A stretch of 64,000 nucleotides of DNA. Source: Gaertneriomyces semiglobifer (taxonomy: Eukaryota; Chytridiomycota; Chytridiomycetes; Spizellomycetales; Spizellomycetaceae). Positions 1-13,042 of the stretch are shown here, in pieces (the first letter of the stretch is position 1; every line of letters begins with the position of its first letter). The DNA lies in the NCBI GenBank assembly GCA_025558075.1, contig JAHLKF010000014.1:1-64000 (forward strand). Direction: 5' to 3'. The notes beneath the pieces are model-generated. The model was given only the letters and a program-made list of their open reading frames with translations, was not told the origin of the DNA and did no database searches. A program made the translations under genes and the position numbers.

Positions 1-591
1 TTTGCGACTTGTACGACACTGTCACCATTACCCAGGCCGTCATTTTCTGCAACACCAGGAGAAAGGTCGACTGGTTGACTGAGAAGATGCGCTCTCGCGA
101 TTTCACCGTCTCTGCCATGGTGCGTAAGATCTCGTGTTGATATATATGGGACAGGGTGTGTAGCGAAGACAACATGCACTAACAAAGTAACGTTCCACAG
201 CACGGAGACATGACACAAGCCGAGCGTGACTTGATTATGAAGGAGTTCCGTTCTGGATCTTCCCGTGTGTTGATCACCACCGACTTGCTTGCCCGTGGTA
301 TCGATGTGCAGCAAGTGTCCCTTGTCATCAACTACGACTTGCCCAGCAACAAGGAGAACTACATTCACCGTATCGGTCGTTCTGGACGTTTCGGTCGTAA
401 GGGAGTGTCCGTCAACTTTGTTGCTGCCGGACAGGACGCCAGCATGCTCAAGGAGATTGAGCAGTTCTACAACACCCAGGTTGAGGAGATGCCCATGTCC
501 ATTGCTGACTTGTGAGTACAATGTCTTTGTTGTATGCTTAACATACATACGGGTGAACTGATGATGCATGTCACACAGGATTGCTCCTTAA
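1..591 (+). CDS. TIF1: eIF4A, DEAD-box RNA helicase (C-terminal part; 5' end outside window)
   Basis: ATP-dependent RNA helicase of the cap-binding complex eIF4F, which unwinds 5' UTR structure for ribosome scanning in the cytoplasm. Only the C-terminal helicase lobe is in the window. Visible exons are 1-119, 201-511 and 579-591; the first complete codon starts at base 3. Introns 120-200 and 512-578 have GT-AG ends. Recognisable motifs in order: IV ([10 protein letters not shown]), V ([13 protein letters not shown]) and VI ([13 protein letters not shown]), followed by the conserved end MPMSIADL. The second intron separates only the last four codons and stop, giving the C terminus LIAP. Assignment to eIF4A rather than another DEAD-box protein rests on near-identity of the whole visible stretch to the family, as I remember it. 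The symbol follows yeast usage. Confidence 0.95.
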
Positions 592-2880
592 ATATTCTTG
601 TATTTACTGACACCAACACCTACGAACGCGGAGTCGGAAAGAGAGATACGAAAACGAACGACTGGAAGAAGAGGAGTGAAGAAGGGAATATTGACTTTGC
701 GTAAAGAAGAGGAAACCAAAGAATGGGGAACGCTACCGCCACGCTGGGGAGAGTATTCTCTTTTTTTTCAAGGAGATGCCAATTTCTGTTGCTCTTTTGA
801 CTCGCATTTGATCTGTTTTTGGGTTGATTTTTCCAAGGCTCGTGGCATTCGCTGGGTGGAAGGAAAGAGGGATGATTTGGAAAGAGTTGGGAACCTGTAT
901 TTTTCTTTTTTATTATTGTTCATGTTATTTTGTTTTTTTATTTAGTTTGGTCTGTGTCACATCCTGATTTGTATGCCCCGTTGTTTGCTATAAAGTGTGT
1001 GGTTTCTGGGTTGCGTTGGTTTGATCTTGAGTAGTGGGCGGTCTGCGCTTGATCTTGACGGTGGCCCAATTACAAGTAAGTGTTTTCCCTCCAGATCCCC
1101 CACGAACCAATTCCTTGAATTAGGTTTTGTTCGATTTGGATGAAAGAGGCTCTTGTCGGCGGTTGGATCGAGTTTCACAGTGTCCAACGATGATAGAGCC
1201 TTTGAATTGAACATCAATGCGCAAGTGAACTGCAGTGGTAGTAGTAGTAGCAGTGCAGCATCCATATACAGCCGCAGTATGATATTGGTAGTTTAACATT
1301 GCATGCATGCATTGCAGGTTTGGCAACGACCATCCAACAGTCAATGGCCCTTTGCATGCACATGCAACCAACCCAACCGTAGACATAAGTACTAACTAAC
1401 CAAACCAGACAGTCCCTTGCTCAGACTGAATGAACAAACCACCACCCACTACCCATCACACACTCTCCACACCACACAACACAACACAACACAACACAAA
1501 CCACAACGCACAACCGCATAACAATTCCACCCGCTAAATAATTTGCTGAATACTAACTAACTGACCACCACAATTTCACTTGCACTGACTCAATAATCAA
1601 CTCACTCCCAACAACAACATTCACAACACACACACAACCGGCAACTTGTGGCTGCTGCTGCTGCCGTTAGCCAGCGCAAGTAAAGGAAAGTAGACGACAT
1701 TGGGCCAAGTGGGTGGTTTGAACGGTTGGGCCTTGAACCAGAAAACCAACCCCCTTCCCTGGGCGACATATACACAACGCAGGATATACAGAACTACGGC
1801 TGATTATTATAAGGTGAGACCCTGGTTGCGCAGTATATATCGCTCGCTCGCCGCCTTTGGGAACTTGGAATATGATAGTAAAGACCGGTGGTTGCGCGGG
1901 CGGCGGGAAAAACAACAACATTCGAGGTTCGGTGAATGGAAAGCGGGATATGCATAGACGGGGTCCCCATTTTTGAGGGTCTGCAAAGAGCAACAATATC
2001 AGACGGGCAGTTGGAACACTTGGCTATCAAAGGAAGTTGCTTTGCTTTTGCTTTGATTCTGCTGTCGGTGACGAATTACGACCGGGGCCAAACAAAGACC
2101 CGCAACCTACAACACACCCCAACCCATTCATCGACGCTACACACCAGCGAAAACCAAACTTCCCAACCACCACCACCCACCACCGCTACGACACTGGCGA
2201 CTGCCATACACAACACCACCACTACAACTATCCAAACAATACCCGACAGGGCAGGACAATACACACCACAGCAGGGCCCATTACATCACTTTACCACCCG
2301 GGCGAGCAGAACTGTTCTTTTGGATACACTCGACTAACCACCACCTATTCATCGGAGGAAGTGTGTGGCTCGGGACACCAAGGGTTTACCGGCGTCACGA
2401 AGCCATGAGAGATCGTCGTTAGATAGTTGTTGAATACTGCTCCCCCCACCGAACCCGACTGGCCTTGCACCGACCTGATCTGTGTCGTCAGCGGAGTTTG
2501 TATTGATCTTATTGTTCCCTTCCCCCATTTCTAGGCCACCAAGCGTTCTCGCATATAAGAAGGGTGCCCCACTCCCGCCTCCCCCCCGCCCACCTCTTGC
2601 TCTTCACCATTAGGAGATTCAGAGACGTATGACAACCCTCAACCACATATCATACGTCGTATTTGCGGGACCCCACTTTGAAGCAACGAGAAAGCACCGT
2701 TGCCCACCACTCTTTCCGAACAAAGCCACCACTATACCACCACTTCACCCAACCGTTTAGGTTGGGTTTGCCTTTTTTTTTTCTTTTGTCGCCGTCAGTG
2801 TGAAAACACTGACACCACCATCACCACCACCACCACCCACCACCTACCACTTCCTCCCCTACCACCCACCACCCACCACA
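592..2880. other. Gene-free 2.3 kb region between eIF4A and MED15
   Basis: No convincing coding exon on either strand; open frames here are short and low-complexity. It should hold the eIF4A 3' UTR (T-rich to about 950) and the MED15 promoter and 5' UTR. Visible structure: a palindromic run of TGCATGCATGCA near 1300, an ACAAC microsatellite at 1474-1499, and CA/CCA-rich tracts over 2090-2260 and 2800-2880. A splice junction in the MED15 leader is possible but not demonstrable from sequence. Confidence 0.6.
1474..1499 (+). repeat. (ACAAC)n microsatellite, about 5 copies
   Basis: Five tandem ACAAC units inside the long gene-free region upstream of MED15. Confidence 0.85.
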
Positions 2881-5800
2881 ATGAACCCGAACAATTTCCC
2901 CACCAACTTGCCCAACGCTGCCAACGCTGCCCAGCAGCTGCAACAATCCAGCGGCGCCAATCTCAACCAGGCGCAGCTGATGACCATGCTGCAACAACAA
3001 CAACAACAACAACATCACCAACAACAACAACAACAACCACGCATTGGGGTCCCGCAGAATCTCCAACATTTATCCCCCCAACAACTCCAGCAGCTGCGCA
3101 TGCAACACCAGCAGCAGCTCTGGAACCAGCAGCAAGCGCAACACATGCAGCAGCAGATGCAGCAGCATCAGCAACAACAGCAGCAGCAGCAGCAACAACA
3201 ACAGATGTTATTGCAAGGGCAAGGCCAGCTCGCTCGTGGCATCGTCCAGGGACAGCAAGGTCGGCCTCAAGGCCAGCCGGCAATGGGAAATATGGGTGGT
3301 GCAGTACCACGCGGTCAAGTGACGCCGCAACAGCGTCCTACCGCTCAGGTTCATCCACAGTATCAACGTCCACCTCAGCAGATGGTACACACCGGACAAA
3401 TGGGTGCGCCGACATCAATGACTAACCTTCACCAACAGAACCTGCAACAGCAGCAGGAACAACATCAATTACAACAACAACAGGTACAACAGCAGCAACA
3501 ACACCAACAGCAGCAGCAACAACACCAACAGCAGCAGCAACAACAACAGCAACAGCAAGTTCAACAGCAGCAACAACACCAACAACATCAACAGCAACAG
3601 CAGCTGCACCAGCAACAGATGCAATCGCGAGTCGCTACTTCACTTCCACCTTCCGTGGCTCAGCACATGCAGTCGTTACAGAATCATCCCCAGATGCATC
3701 AGGCCCAAGGCCGTCCCGGTGTAACAATGACCGGAGATTGGCGGGACAGCGTCAGTCCAGAGTTCCGCCGCGAGTATGTTGCAAAGTTGTAAGTATATAC
3801 CTCTGGGCTTCATGGTCTTGCATCGGGTGCATACTTGTATTTCGGTCACTAACAAGGTCAACGTTATCTTCTTCCTTCGATCCCTTATAGGATCAACGCT
3901 GTCAAACAGGTTGCATCTAACCAGGCCCATGAGCGCATTCAAGCCATTGCGACTCAGTATGAAGATCGATTATTTCAAAAGTCTACTTCCAAGGAGGACT
4001 ATGTCACGAACATCATTCGCAAGGCTCAAGACATTGCTCGTCAGAAACCTTTGCCAGGACACGTAGCTCAACAGCAGCAGGTGCAAGGGCAAGGTCAAAT
4101 GCTCGGACACACCGCTAATGGACAACTTGCTGGTGTTCCTTCCAACGCCATGGCGACCAGCAGCGCCCATATTCACGCACAGCAGCAGATGCAAGGACTC
4201 CAGCCTGGGCAGACAAGTCATGTCGGCGGTGGACCACATCTCGCGGCTACTTCACCGACGGTCAACCCTCAGGGATACCCGGCTGGCTCCATTCATTCCC
4301 AGCATCCGCAGAATCAAGGTACAGCTGTTCAACAACAAAGCAACATATCCGCCAATTCTGGCCACAATGTCAGCCACGCTGCCGCCATTCAAAAGCAGGG
4401 CAACATTTCTGTTACTGCCGGTCAGCACCCTAACCAGGTCTCGGCTCTGCCACAGCAAGGCACCCCACGTTCCCTTGCCCATGGATCAATGTTACAACAA
4501 GGTGTCCAGCATTCTCATGGCCAAACGATGGCTCGACAACATGGAGTGTCTGCTTCGGAACATCAACCGCATTCGTCAGCGCAGCATGAGCAAATTACTG
4601 CTCCTGTACAACAGCATGCGATGGGTCCAACCCAACAGCTGCTCGCACAACACCAAATGCGCACGGCAGGTCACCAGCAACCTGTCCCACCATTGGCGAG
4701 TCAGATGCAAGGCCATCTGCAGCCGTCGCAACATCTTCAACAGCAGCCCATGGCCCATGCTCAGCTTCAGATGCTTCCTTCGCAAGGTCACCCACAGCAG
4801 ACGCAAATGGGTCAGCAACCCACTTTGCAGTCCCCACAAGGGTTGACCCCACAACAGCAACAAGCATTATTGCAGCATCAGTTTCAACGGCAACAACAGC
4901 AGCAACAGCAACAGCAGCAACAACAGCAGGGCCAGCAGCCGCAACTGACACTGCAACAACAACAGCAACAGCAACAGCAACGGGCCCAGCTGATACAGGT
5001 CTTGGAGTTGGATGTGAACAGCTTACGCAATTATGCCAGACACCGGAACCTTACTGAAGCTCAGCTGAATAGCCTTTTGCAAAAGCAAAAGGAGCATCGT
5101 CGCTTGCAAGCGATGCGGGCAGGTCCTCAGCATCAACCAGCGCCCAATACGCCGCAGCAGCCTATGCAGATGGGACCTGGTCAACCACAAGGACAAGGTC
5201 CAGATCCTCAAGCGGCTCAGGCGCAAGCGCACGCACAAATCCTGGCCGCTCAGCGCGCGCAGGCGTTAAATGGTATGCAACGACCACATCAAGCACCGCA
5301 ACTGTCGCTACCTATATCACAACCAAACCCGTCAACCATGTCCCAACAACCCGCCCTGCAGCAGACGCCACAGCAGTTGCCGCGACAGATTCCTCAGCAA
5401 ATGGCGCAAATGCCAATGCCACCGCGACAGTCTACGCAATCAAGTAGCCCGACAGGGATATCACAAGATATGCCAGCGTTACCCAAGATGTCGCCAATTC
5501 AGGACTTGCATCAGGAACAGCAAGAGTTTATTCGAAGAAAGTTGAAAGGCATGGAAGGGATGTTGAGCAAGATGGATCAGTTGATTGGTGTGTTTTCGAT
5601 GAACCCAACAACAGGACCGCACGCGCGGAAGGCTCTCCAAATGAAACTCATGCTTCAGAGGGCTTTGGATGCTCTTACACACAATATCTACCTCCTCGGC
5701 CCTACGACTGTCGAACAATTACAACAGCAATTGTTCACATTTTATGTGTTGGGCGACAGTGTCAAGAAGCAGTTAGAGAATGAACGGACAATGCATGGTT

Positions 5801-7773
5801 CGCAGCTGCCCCAGCCGCAAAGAACACCTAAAATACCCCCGCAGAGCACGCCGCAACTGAACCCGCAGCTTGGAGTACCTACGATACCGGTCGGCCAGCA
5901 AACCCCGCAGATGATCCAACGGCCCGGACCTAGCCCGAGAGTCACTCCCGCTCAGGGCGTACCGGCACCGGTGGGCCAGGCCCACCCCACCCAGCCTCCA
6001 AATGTTCAGTATCAGCGTACCAGCATCAGTCCCAATCAGCCTCTCGGTGCACTGAACGCTTCCGTCGGAGCAGGTGGCGCGTACCCAGTGCGGCCCATGA
6101 TGACTGGCGCTAGCCCTGTTCAATACGCGAACCCTATGCCTCCCTCGATGAATATGATGAATCCTGCATCAAGGCCGATGGCGATGGGTCATCATCAGGG
6201 AATGATGTCTGCACATCCTCAGCAGGGCACGTCCGCACTACCCAATAACATGATGATGCATCCCGGTGTGGCAAAAAGACAAGGGATGCCGATCAACCCA
6301 CAGCAACTACCGCCAGCCGCGCGTGCTCGAATGAATATGCCCAGCGGCGTGCCTAATCAAGGTCAGATGCAAATGGGTCCTGGGTATCCCAACCGACAGA
6401 TGCATCCAAATGCGTATGGACAGATGTCAACGCAAGCACCTACGTCCCAGCAATCGCTTCGGCCGGTTAACATGGCGACTCCATTGGCGGAACACGCGCC
6501 CATGCACCGCGAGCAGCCGCTGCATGTGCAGCAAGCTCAGAAGCATGTGCAGCAGTACCAACAATCCGCGAACAACGCTTTGAAGACGAGTGAACTGGCG
6601 CCTCCATCGCAAGGATCAGCACCATCGTCTGTAGCCGCGCCTTCTGCTGGAATGGGTATTGCATACAAAGACGCCAAACCAGGACCTCCGCATTTGGATA
6701 GTGGCATGGTGCCCCCACCGACGTCCCAGTCGCCCACCAAAGTTACACCGCACGCCCCATCCGCCGCCCCCGCGGCGAGTAAAGCGCAGCCTGTCAAGGC
6801 CCGACGTCGATCCAGTGCCAAGGTCCCGCCTGCTAAAGTAGATTCCCGAAACCACGACTCTGAGCAAACTAGAAGACTTTCTGGCAGCACGGCGTCCAAC
6901 AACAAGACCACAACGCCGACGCGAACGGACCTGCCACACGAAGTAAATGACAATGGGAAGCGTCCGCCAGAGAATGCGTCGACGGCGCCAGCCAAACGCG
7001 CTAGAATGGATGCCAAGGCGAATGTGAAACCGAGTATATCTGCTAGCGCAGCGAAGTCTGCCCCATTACCTCCATCAGCAACGTTCGAGGTGCCTTCATC
7101 CACGTCAGCACCCAACACTTCGAATGCGTCCCTACTGGACTTGACGCTGCCACCCTCTAGCGTCGTCCCGTCATCTCAACTCTTTCCCTCTGCCTACAAC
7201 AGTTTGGACGGTCTCAACAGCAGCAGTGCCGCCTCTATCACTCAAGGTGAATTAGACTCGTTCAATGAGAGCGAAGTCCAGAGTATGAACTTGGACTTTG
7301 GTGGATTATTCGGCGTCAACGGTATGGACGGCTTGGGTAGCGACAGTTGGAACAGCTTCGGCGGTGCAGGTGGCACCGACGACTCTGGTTTGGATTTATC
7401 AGTCATTGACGAGTCTGACGATTTATTGGACATGAACAGCGATTTGCTCTCTTTCTTCGGAAACAACTACCATTCACCACCGCCCTCGCCACCAAAAGAC
7501 GATAGCGTACCTATGACCAACCCTGCCAGTACCGACGCTACCACCCCGAGCGGCAACAGCGCCAACGGTAGCAACAATTCGGGCAATAAGCCAGACATTA
7601 CCTCGACCGACTCTGGCAGTAGCTCGAACGGCAATCTGAGTTCTAAGCGCAAACGCAATGACGAAGAAGATCACTCCAAGGCGCATCTTGATGAAGGGCC
7701 TAGTCCCAAAAAAGGCAAGACCGAGGGCATTTACAAAAGCCCGGTAGATGATGCCGGCAGCATCCAAGCGTGA
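2881..7773 (+). CDS. MED15: Mediator subunit 15 (Gal11-type), glutamine-rich with KIX domain
   Basis: Tail-module subunit of Mediator that binds transcriptional activators through its KIX domain and relays them to RNA polymerase II. Exons 2881-3788 and 3891-7773 give 1596 residues. The 102-nt intron has a TCACTAAC branch site and splits the KIX domain at about residue 303. The KIX begins at GDWRDSVSPEFRREYV (about residue 283) and continues after the intron as INAVKQVASNQAHERI, matching the Gal11/MED15 signature W-R-x-x-x-x-x-x-R. Long mixed CAA/CAG polyglutamine tracts lie near residues 38-55, 95-115, 185-250 and 665-700. The C-terminal third is Ser/Pro-rich, then acidic (about residues 1420-1520), with a KRKRND nuclear-localisation-like motif. 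An in-frame GTG at 2800 was not used as start because the first ATG is at 2881. The gene runs tail to tail with MED1, 140 bp away. Confidence 0.9.
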
Positions 7774-7913
7774 ATCATCTAGGTTATGGTGCGATGACAT
7801 ATGTGCCGCCGACTGTAAATTTTACGGCATCGATCCTTTGCGGCGAATCACATACTAGTATATTTGTATAGGCATTTTGAAGATTATTATTTAAATACAA
7901 TGTGTAATCAATT

Positions 7914-10359
7914 CTAGACCCTCGAGAAACTATCCCAGAACTCCTGAATGGAGATGGAGACATCCAAGGTAGTCTCAAGAACGTGCGTTACACGGCGCAA
8001 TGTATCTTCCTCGACTTGCACACCATCATTGTGCATCCACTGAATATCTATCCGCAAGTCGTCTTTCAAAGATAGTTCCAGTCTGCCACCGCTCAACGGC
8101 GACATAGGTGCTTCCAATAGGAAAGACAGACGCAATCCGGGCACCCATTCTACCAGTGTGATCCGCAAAATCGGCATCGTTTCCGAGAAGCTGCAAGCAA
8201 AGGTATACGTTTCAAAGTTGAAACACGATTGGAACAAATGATTGAACAAGATCTGCCGCCGTAAAGTCTAATCGATGCAGATCAGACATAAATAACAGAT
8301 GCCAGGTTTAAGCAAAATGCATGCATGTGACCGACCATCAAGATAGGGAACACGTCAGCAGTATGTCGAAAGGGTATCCGCCGAATTAGTATGCCCGCCG
8401 CTCGACCTTCGATGCCAAAGCGGTACTCTTGTCGGGCATCCTGGGAAACACCGCCGTGAAAGGACGTCTCCCTGATAGTCACCGGTGATGGAACTTGCGT
8501 TGTCTGAGTGAATGCGACACCAGGTAAACGAAGGCTATTTCGTGCAATGACGTGCTTTACCATTTGACACCTACGAGAACATCTTCTAATGCCCACCAAT
8601 CTTCCTCAGGGAGCAGGGTTGTCGCAGTAACACCCATTATTTGACGTGCAACATGCAAGGCAACTGGTACTGGGGGGTTTAGAACCATGACGTATTCCAA
8701 CGGCAACGTATGTTCGCTGCTCGGAAGCGGGTTATAATACTGTAAGTTGGCGCCCCCAAAACATAACCCAGTGGTGACCGTGTACCGCCTAAAACGTATA
8801 TTGAGTCGATGCACTCAAAAATGCAAGACAACTTTGGTGCTCATTCTTACGCTGTTTCGGCAGGGTCAACCGTAGGCTCTGTATTCGGTTCAACCAAATA
8901 CTGCGTTACCGTGGGTGGGAGATAGGGCAATGGCTGCGATGGCTCCATGACAATTGCGGCCATCCAAACGCCGTCCACTGACATCGCACTTGCCATTGCC
9001 TCTCCTTATAGATCAAATACATAGATGCTTCAGAGCTTGTTTGTACGGGCATTTAGGCACTGTCGCGTCCCACCTGATGATCGCGCCAAGTTCCAATCTG
9101 TATCTCGTAGAGCCAACGGCGACGCCCAGTACACTAGCGACGTTCCTATCCTACCGCAGTGCATGGTTGGCAAGCCATGTCCGTTGAGCAGGAGGGTTGT
9201 CAGATGGTTCTCATCGGCAGATTCCGACATTGTCCTGACGGGCTCAGAATTAGAACATAGTTTGAGCCGAAATAAAACAAATTAGCGAAACACTCACATT
9301 TCGTACTTATGGATCGAGAGCAAATCATTCTCTAAACAACTTCGTGCTTGAAATCCGCTATGCTTATCGAGGAGTGCAAGGTCGCCCAAGTTACGCGTGA
9401 ACGACGAGAAGTCTCCATCGCGCAGAAACTTTAGCAATAGTTGGTCTGCCTTTGGTGCAACGTGTACAAATGGGGCTCAATAACTGTAAGGCGCCAAGCA
9501 CAAAACCAAGACATACCATGTCATCATACTGATGTTGTGCATTTTCAGAAGCATACTCAAGCTTGACCCTTCGTACCGTACCTTTTGGCGCAAGCTCTAT
9601 CTACGAAGTAATCAGTTACTTTCCGTTCGAGAAACACTATCAGAGATTCTTGCGTACATCTAAGACCAGGATATTGCCAGCGATGGTGATGGTGGTAGCG
9701 GCATCGTCGTTGAGGTTAGGCACGGAAAAAAGCTGAAGCCTGGTATGCCAGGTACCGCAGTGGTGGGTATCTCAAAAAAAGCGACATTCCTGAGCTCGGC
9801 GCACTTACCCCACCTCTGTCGCCACATCCTGTAATTTTCGTGTAAGAACGCCCACTCCCGCATTCCCAGGTAATGTCGGTTGCGCCTTCAGCAAATCCAG
9901 GCATTCTGCTAAAGCCAGTTGAAAGGCTAACTCCGGTTTTTGGGCAGTAGCTCTTTCCTGGAGCGTTGAAAATCAGTCGAACGCGCTACCTTGAAGGCGC
10001 TTGGCTATTTGGAGAATACCGTCAAATCGGAAATGCAAAGCTCCACAGATTCTTCGGTGGACAATGTCTGGTCACGGTAGTGAACTAGATGTCGCTCAAT
10101 GGTTTCACAGGTGGCCTGCATCTTCTGCCTGAGCTCGACGGTGTTGAAGGAAAGAGGATGTGCGACTTGCAAATTGGAGGATTAATCAGGTGAATGGATG
10201 GATTCGATACACGCACGAGATGGGCTTACGGTTAGGTCCAGCCTGTACGTCCAAGTCATTGTCATAATTCAACCCGCAGAGCTCTACTATATCTTTGAGG
10301 TAAAGCTCCAAGTGACTAATAAGCTCCCCAACACTCGACACATCCCCTGCGCCGGACAT
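7914..10359 (-). CDS. MED1: Mediator subunit 1 (fungal MED1), 11 exons
   Basis: Middle-module Mediator subunit. Phase-consistent exons: 10359-10230, 10165-10020, 9957-9809, 9739-9658, 9600-9517, 9449-9298, 9234-9074, 9004-8851, 8788-8571, 8493-8336 and 8267-7914, giving 595 residues. Family features in order: an N-terminal helical region; ITIAGNILVLDIELAPKGTV followed by RRVKLEYA; a DQLLLKFLRDGDFSSFTRNL block; HGLPTMHCGRIGTSLVYW; EYVMVLNPPVPVAL; and the C-terminal RIPFRHTADVFPILMTLRRQ followed by ILFNHLFQSC. These match the order expected of Med1-domain proteins. Start: first ATG in the N-terminal exon (an upstream TTG was ignored). The least certain junctions are intron 2 (donor GTATTC) and introns 7 and 9 (weak donors). 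It shares a 484-bp divergent promoter region with the ATP-grasp-like gene. Confidence 0.82.
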
Positions 10360-10843
10360 CCCTCTATCAACGTTCTCTCCTTTCTTTGCTTCCAAAACAC
10401 TCTCTCACTAACAGAACACACCTCCGTAATCGCCTGGAAAAACAAACCAAAAAAAAGTGAACACTTCGAACGTGTTGTCCGAAGTAGTCATCAACGTGTA
10501 TCTGTGATCGATAACACCACTTGGCCACCACATAAATAACGAGCGACGTTCAGCGAACGAGAGCCGCAAACGGGCAGCAGCAACAGCCAACGGACAACGA
10601 GGGATATCCACCAAGCACAGTGGGAAAGCGAGATTAGAGGGCTTGTAGAAGGTGTATCTGCATCTATAGACCGGACGCTGAGCTCAGCTAGTGAAGACAC
10701 AGCCAGTCAGAGACATTAGGGCCTCATTGTTGAAGACGGCTGTTACATACAGGCCGCACCTATCACACTACATACAGACTCGAATCCTTCAACGGATTCG
10801 GTATCAATTTGCGGTGGGATTCCTTTCTACGTCGTAACACACA
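10360..10843. promoter_or_regulatory. Divergent intergenic region between MED1 and the ATP-grasp-like gene
   Basis: The region separates two oppositely transcribed start codons and so should contain both promoters. No coding exon is supported. I see no TATA box that I would assign confidently. Confidence 0.45.
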
Positions 10844-13042
10844 ATGTCTACACCGTTCACTGCGCAAGACTATATATCCATCGACGCATCGTCCTCCACC
10901 CCGTCTCTCTCCGCCGACACTCTCTCAGATGTGTCAGGTTCCCCACCTCCAACTTCTCCGCTCCCGCGTTCGTCTCAAGCTAGCATCGACAAAGCCTCAC
11001 CTTCCATCCCAAAACCGAAGCAATCATCCGTTCGTTTCGTTCATCCAGGCAGTTTCGAGCCTGAACGCCATTTCTACCCACGCGTTTTAAATGCGTCGAT
11101 TCATCCATTGGTGTCAAGTTTTTTCAGCCTGGGAAACGAGAGAATTCTGGCTAGGTACACGCATTTGAATCCGCAGGTGGATAAAGCTAGACTGAGGGAA
11201 ATTCTCGAAACAAGGCCAGAGTGGTTCCGATGGGCGGGTCAGTCGCAATGACATAAAACATTGTCCAGTGCGATATATCGTATATTGACTAGTCTTTTCA
11301 ATCCTTATTCATAGGATCCGACTTGCTTAACGTCACCACGTCGACTGGTCGACGTCAGATGCTTCTCATAGAAACAAATTCATGTCCCTCGGGGCAAAAG
11401 TCCATGCCCCTTCTTTCGGAACTCCCATCTCCAGCGTCTTCTACCCCACATACAGATCACCATGAGTTCGGAGGATACAGCACTGTTATATCCCAAACCT
11501 TTAGGGATTTAATAGCCAAAACGGATCCCTCAACTGGAGCATTGGCAGTTGTCTTTGACAAAAATCCCATGGAAGCGAGTGGATACGCAGCTGTAATGGC
11601 AGAGGTTTTTAACGAGCCAGTGTGGTTGGTGGAGTGGTACCCGAACACTGGATGGAAAGTGGAAAAGTTTGGCGGTGAGGACTTAGATGAGGTTGAATCT
11701 CAAGAGGTAGATGAACATGGCGAGTGCATAAGCTGGCGGGAGGGGATTATGCACGTCCGTGGAGGAAGCGGTGGTAGAGTACAGTTATCACTTCCGGTAG
11801 CGGCTGCTCCAGCTGATGGTTTTAATAGTATGGCACCCGATTCGCGCGGTCTTTCGATATTTGACGCAAAAACCGTGGTCACTGCTACCGCTTCAATCGC
11901 GGACTCTCATTTTGAATCCAATCCTCGCATGCCTCGCTGGAGGACGGAACAAGATGATGGCTGCACGCGCTTACGATTTCTTTAACGCGGAGCTGGCAGG
12001 CAGCGGCCTTGCGGTCAGAGTACCCGAAACAATACGAAACGTTACCAAGAGTGAGGTACCATTGTGGGTGCAGAGTATGGGTGGGGTTGGCGTTGTTAAA
12101 GTTCCGTACAGCAATGCCGGTAGGTTGTCGCGCGCTCTAGCATCAAAAAGAGCGCGCATCGTTTTCAGCCAGCCGATGAATTGGTCTAAGCCTTTTTGCA
12201 CCGTTATCAGGGCAGGGCGTTTACACCATTACTTCTCCCGGTGAACTCGCAAACTTCATGACCACGCCGCATTACTATGACAAATTTATTGTCCAAAGTC
12301 TAGTTGGCAACGCATCTTGGTCATCGCTGGCACACGTAAGCGGCCCCGGCGCAACCGGTAAAGAGCGGTATTATCACGTCGGCACTATCCCCGACAAGAA
12401 GCTACAGACCTATGTCTGTGATCTGAGAGTGATGATTTGCGTGAGTAATAGGAGGAATGGGCAAGTTCAAGCACTTATTCGGCGTTCACTAAACTCACTG
12501 AACTACTAAGGCGACTAAAACCGGATTTCGGCCGGTAGCGTTATACGCCCGGCGGGCTCGCAAGCCTCTTTTACAAGATCTCACTTCTGATCCGACAGGT
12601 ATTATACCCTCGTGTCGTCTTCGTCATGTCCTATAGGGGAACTTCATTGAGATCCCATTAGTGACCTCCTGGCAAATGCTGGGCACCAACCTCTCAATCA
12701 AAACCGCACACGGTTGGGATACTGAAGCCTCACGTCTGGTCCTTATGGATCGTAAAGATTTCAATCAGCTTGGCATTGGAGTGGACGACTTGATTGATGC
12801 TTATATACAAACGGTTCTAAGTGTTGTCGCTGTTGAGAGAATGGGCGCAAGGTATGCGGCTTTATAACCTCCCAGGCTTTTTTGGCAATTGTTACATTGT
12901 TTTTTCCGTTAGACTGATGAAACCCAATACCACGACTCCGGTGGATCCACTCTATCCGTGGTACAACGAAAAGGTTTTTGACTTTGAGTTGTTTGAAGCA
13001 CTGAACCCGGACAAGGCATTGTTGGCTGAAATTCAACACTGA
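10844..13042 (+). CDS. Conserved ATP-grasp-like protein, function unknown, 7 exons
   Basis: Exons 10844-11237, 11315-11758, 11829-12119, 12211-12440, 12511-12598, 12662-12851 and 12913-13042 join in phase to 588 residues. After a Ser/Pro-rich N terminus (about residues 1-70), the conserved body contains [18 protein letters not shown], then [51 protein letters not shown], and near the C terminus LGTNLSIK and [13 protein letters not shown]. The Lys plus Gly-rich segment [13 protein letters not shown] resembles the ATP-binding strand and loop of ATP-grasp ligases, and the [12 protein letters not shown] block could bind substrate. I recall similar uncharacterised fungal proteins but no named enzyme. 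The reaction is unknown. The intron before 12662 was placed at the TTAG acceptor because the nearer TATAG at 12636 breaks the frame. The ATP-grasp link is inference. Confidence 0.72.

Noticed and set aside
2800..2880. N-terminal extension of MED15 from an in-frame GTG
   Set aside because: No ATG; the extra segment is a CAC/CCA repeat, and the ATG at 2881 starts a sensible protein.
4576..4951. Val/Ala- and Leu-rich antisense frames opposite MED15
   Set aside because: They are reverse readings of CAG/CAA repeats.
12599..12636. 38-nt intron in the ATP-grasp-like gene
   Set aside because: Using the TATAG acceptor shifts the frame to an early stop; the 63-nt intron ending at 12661 keeps phase and the conserved [10 protein letters not shown].
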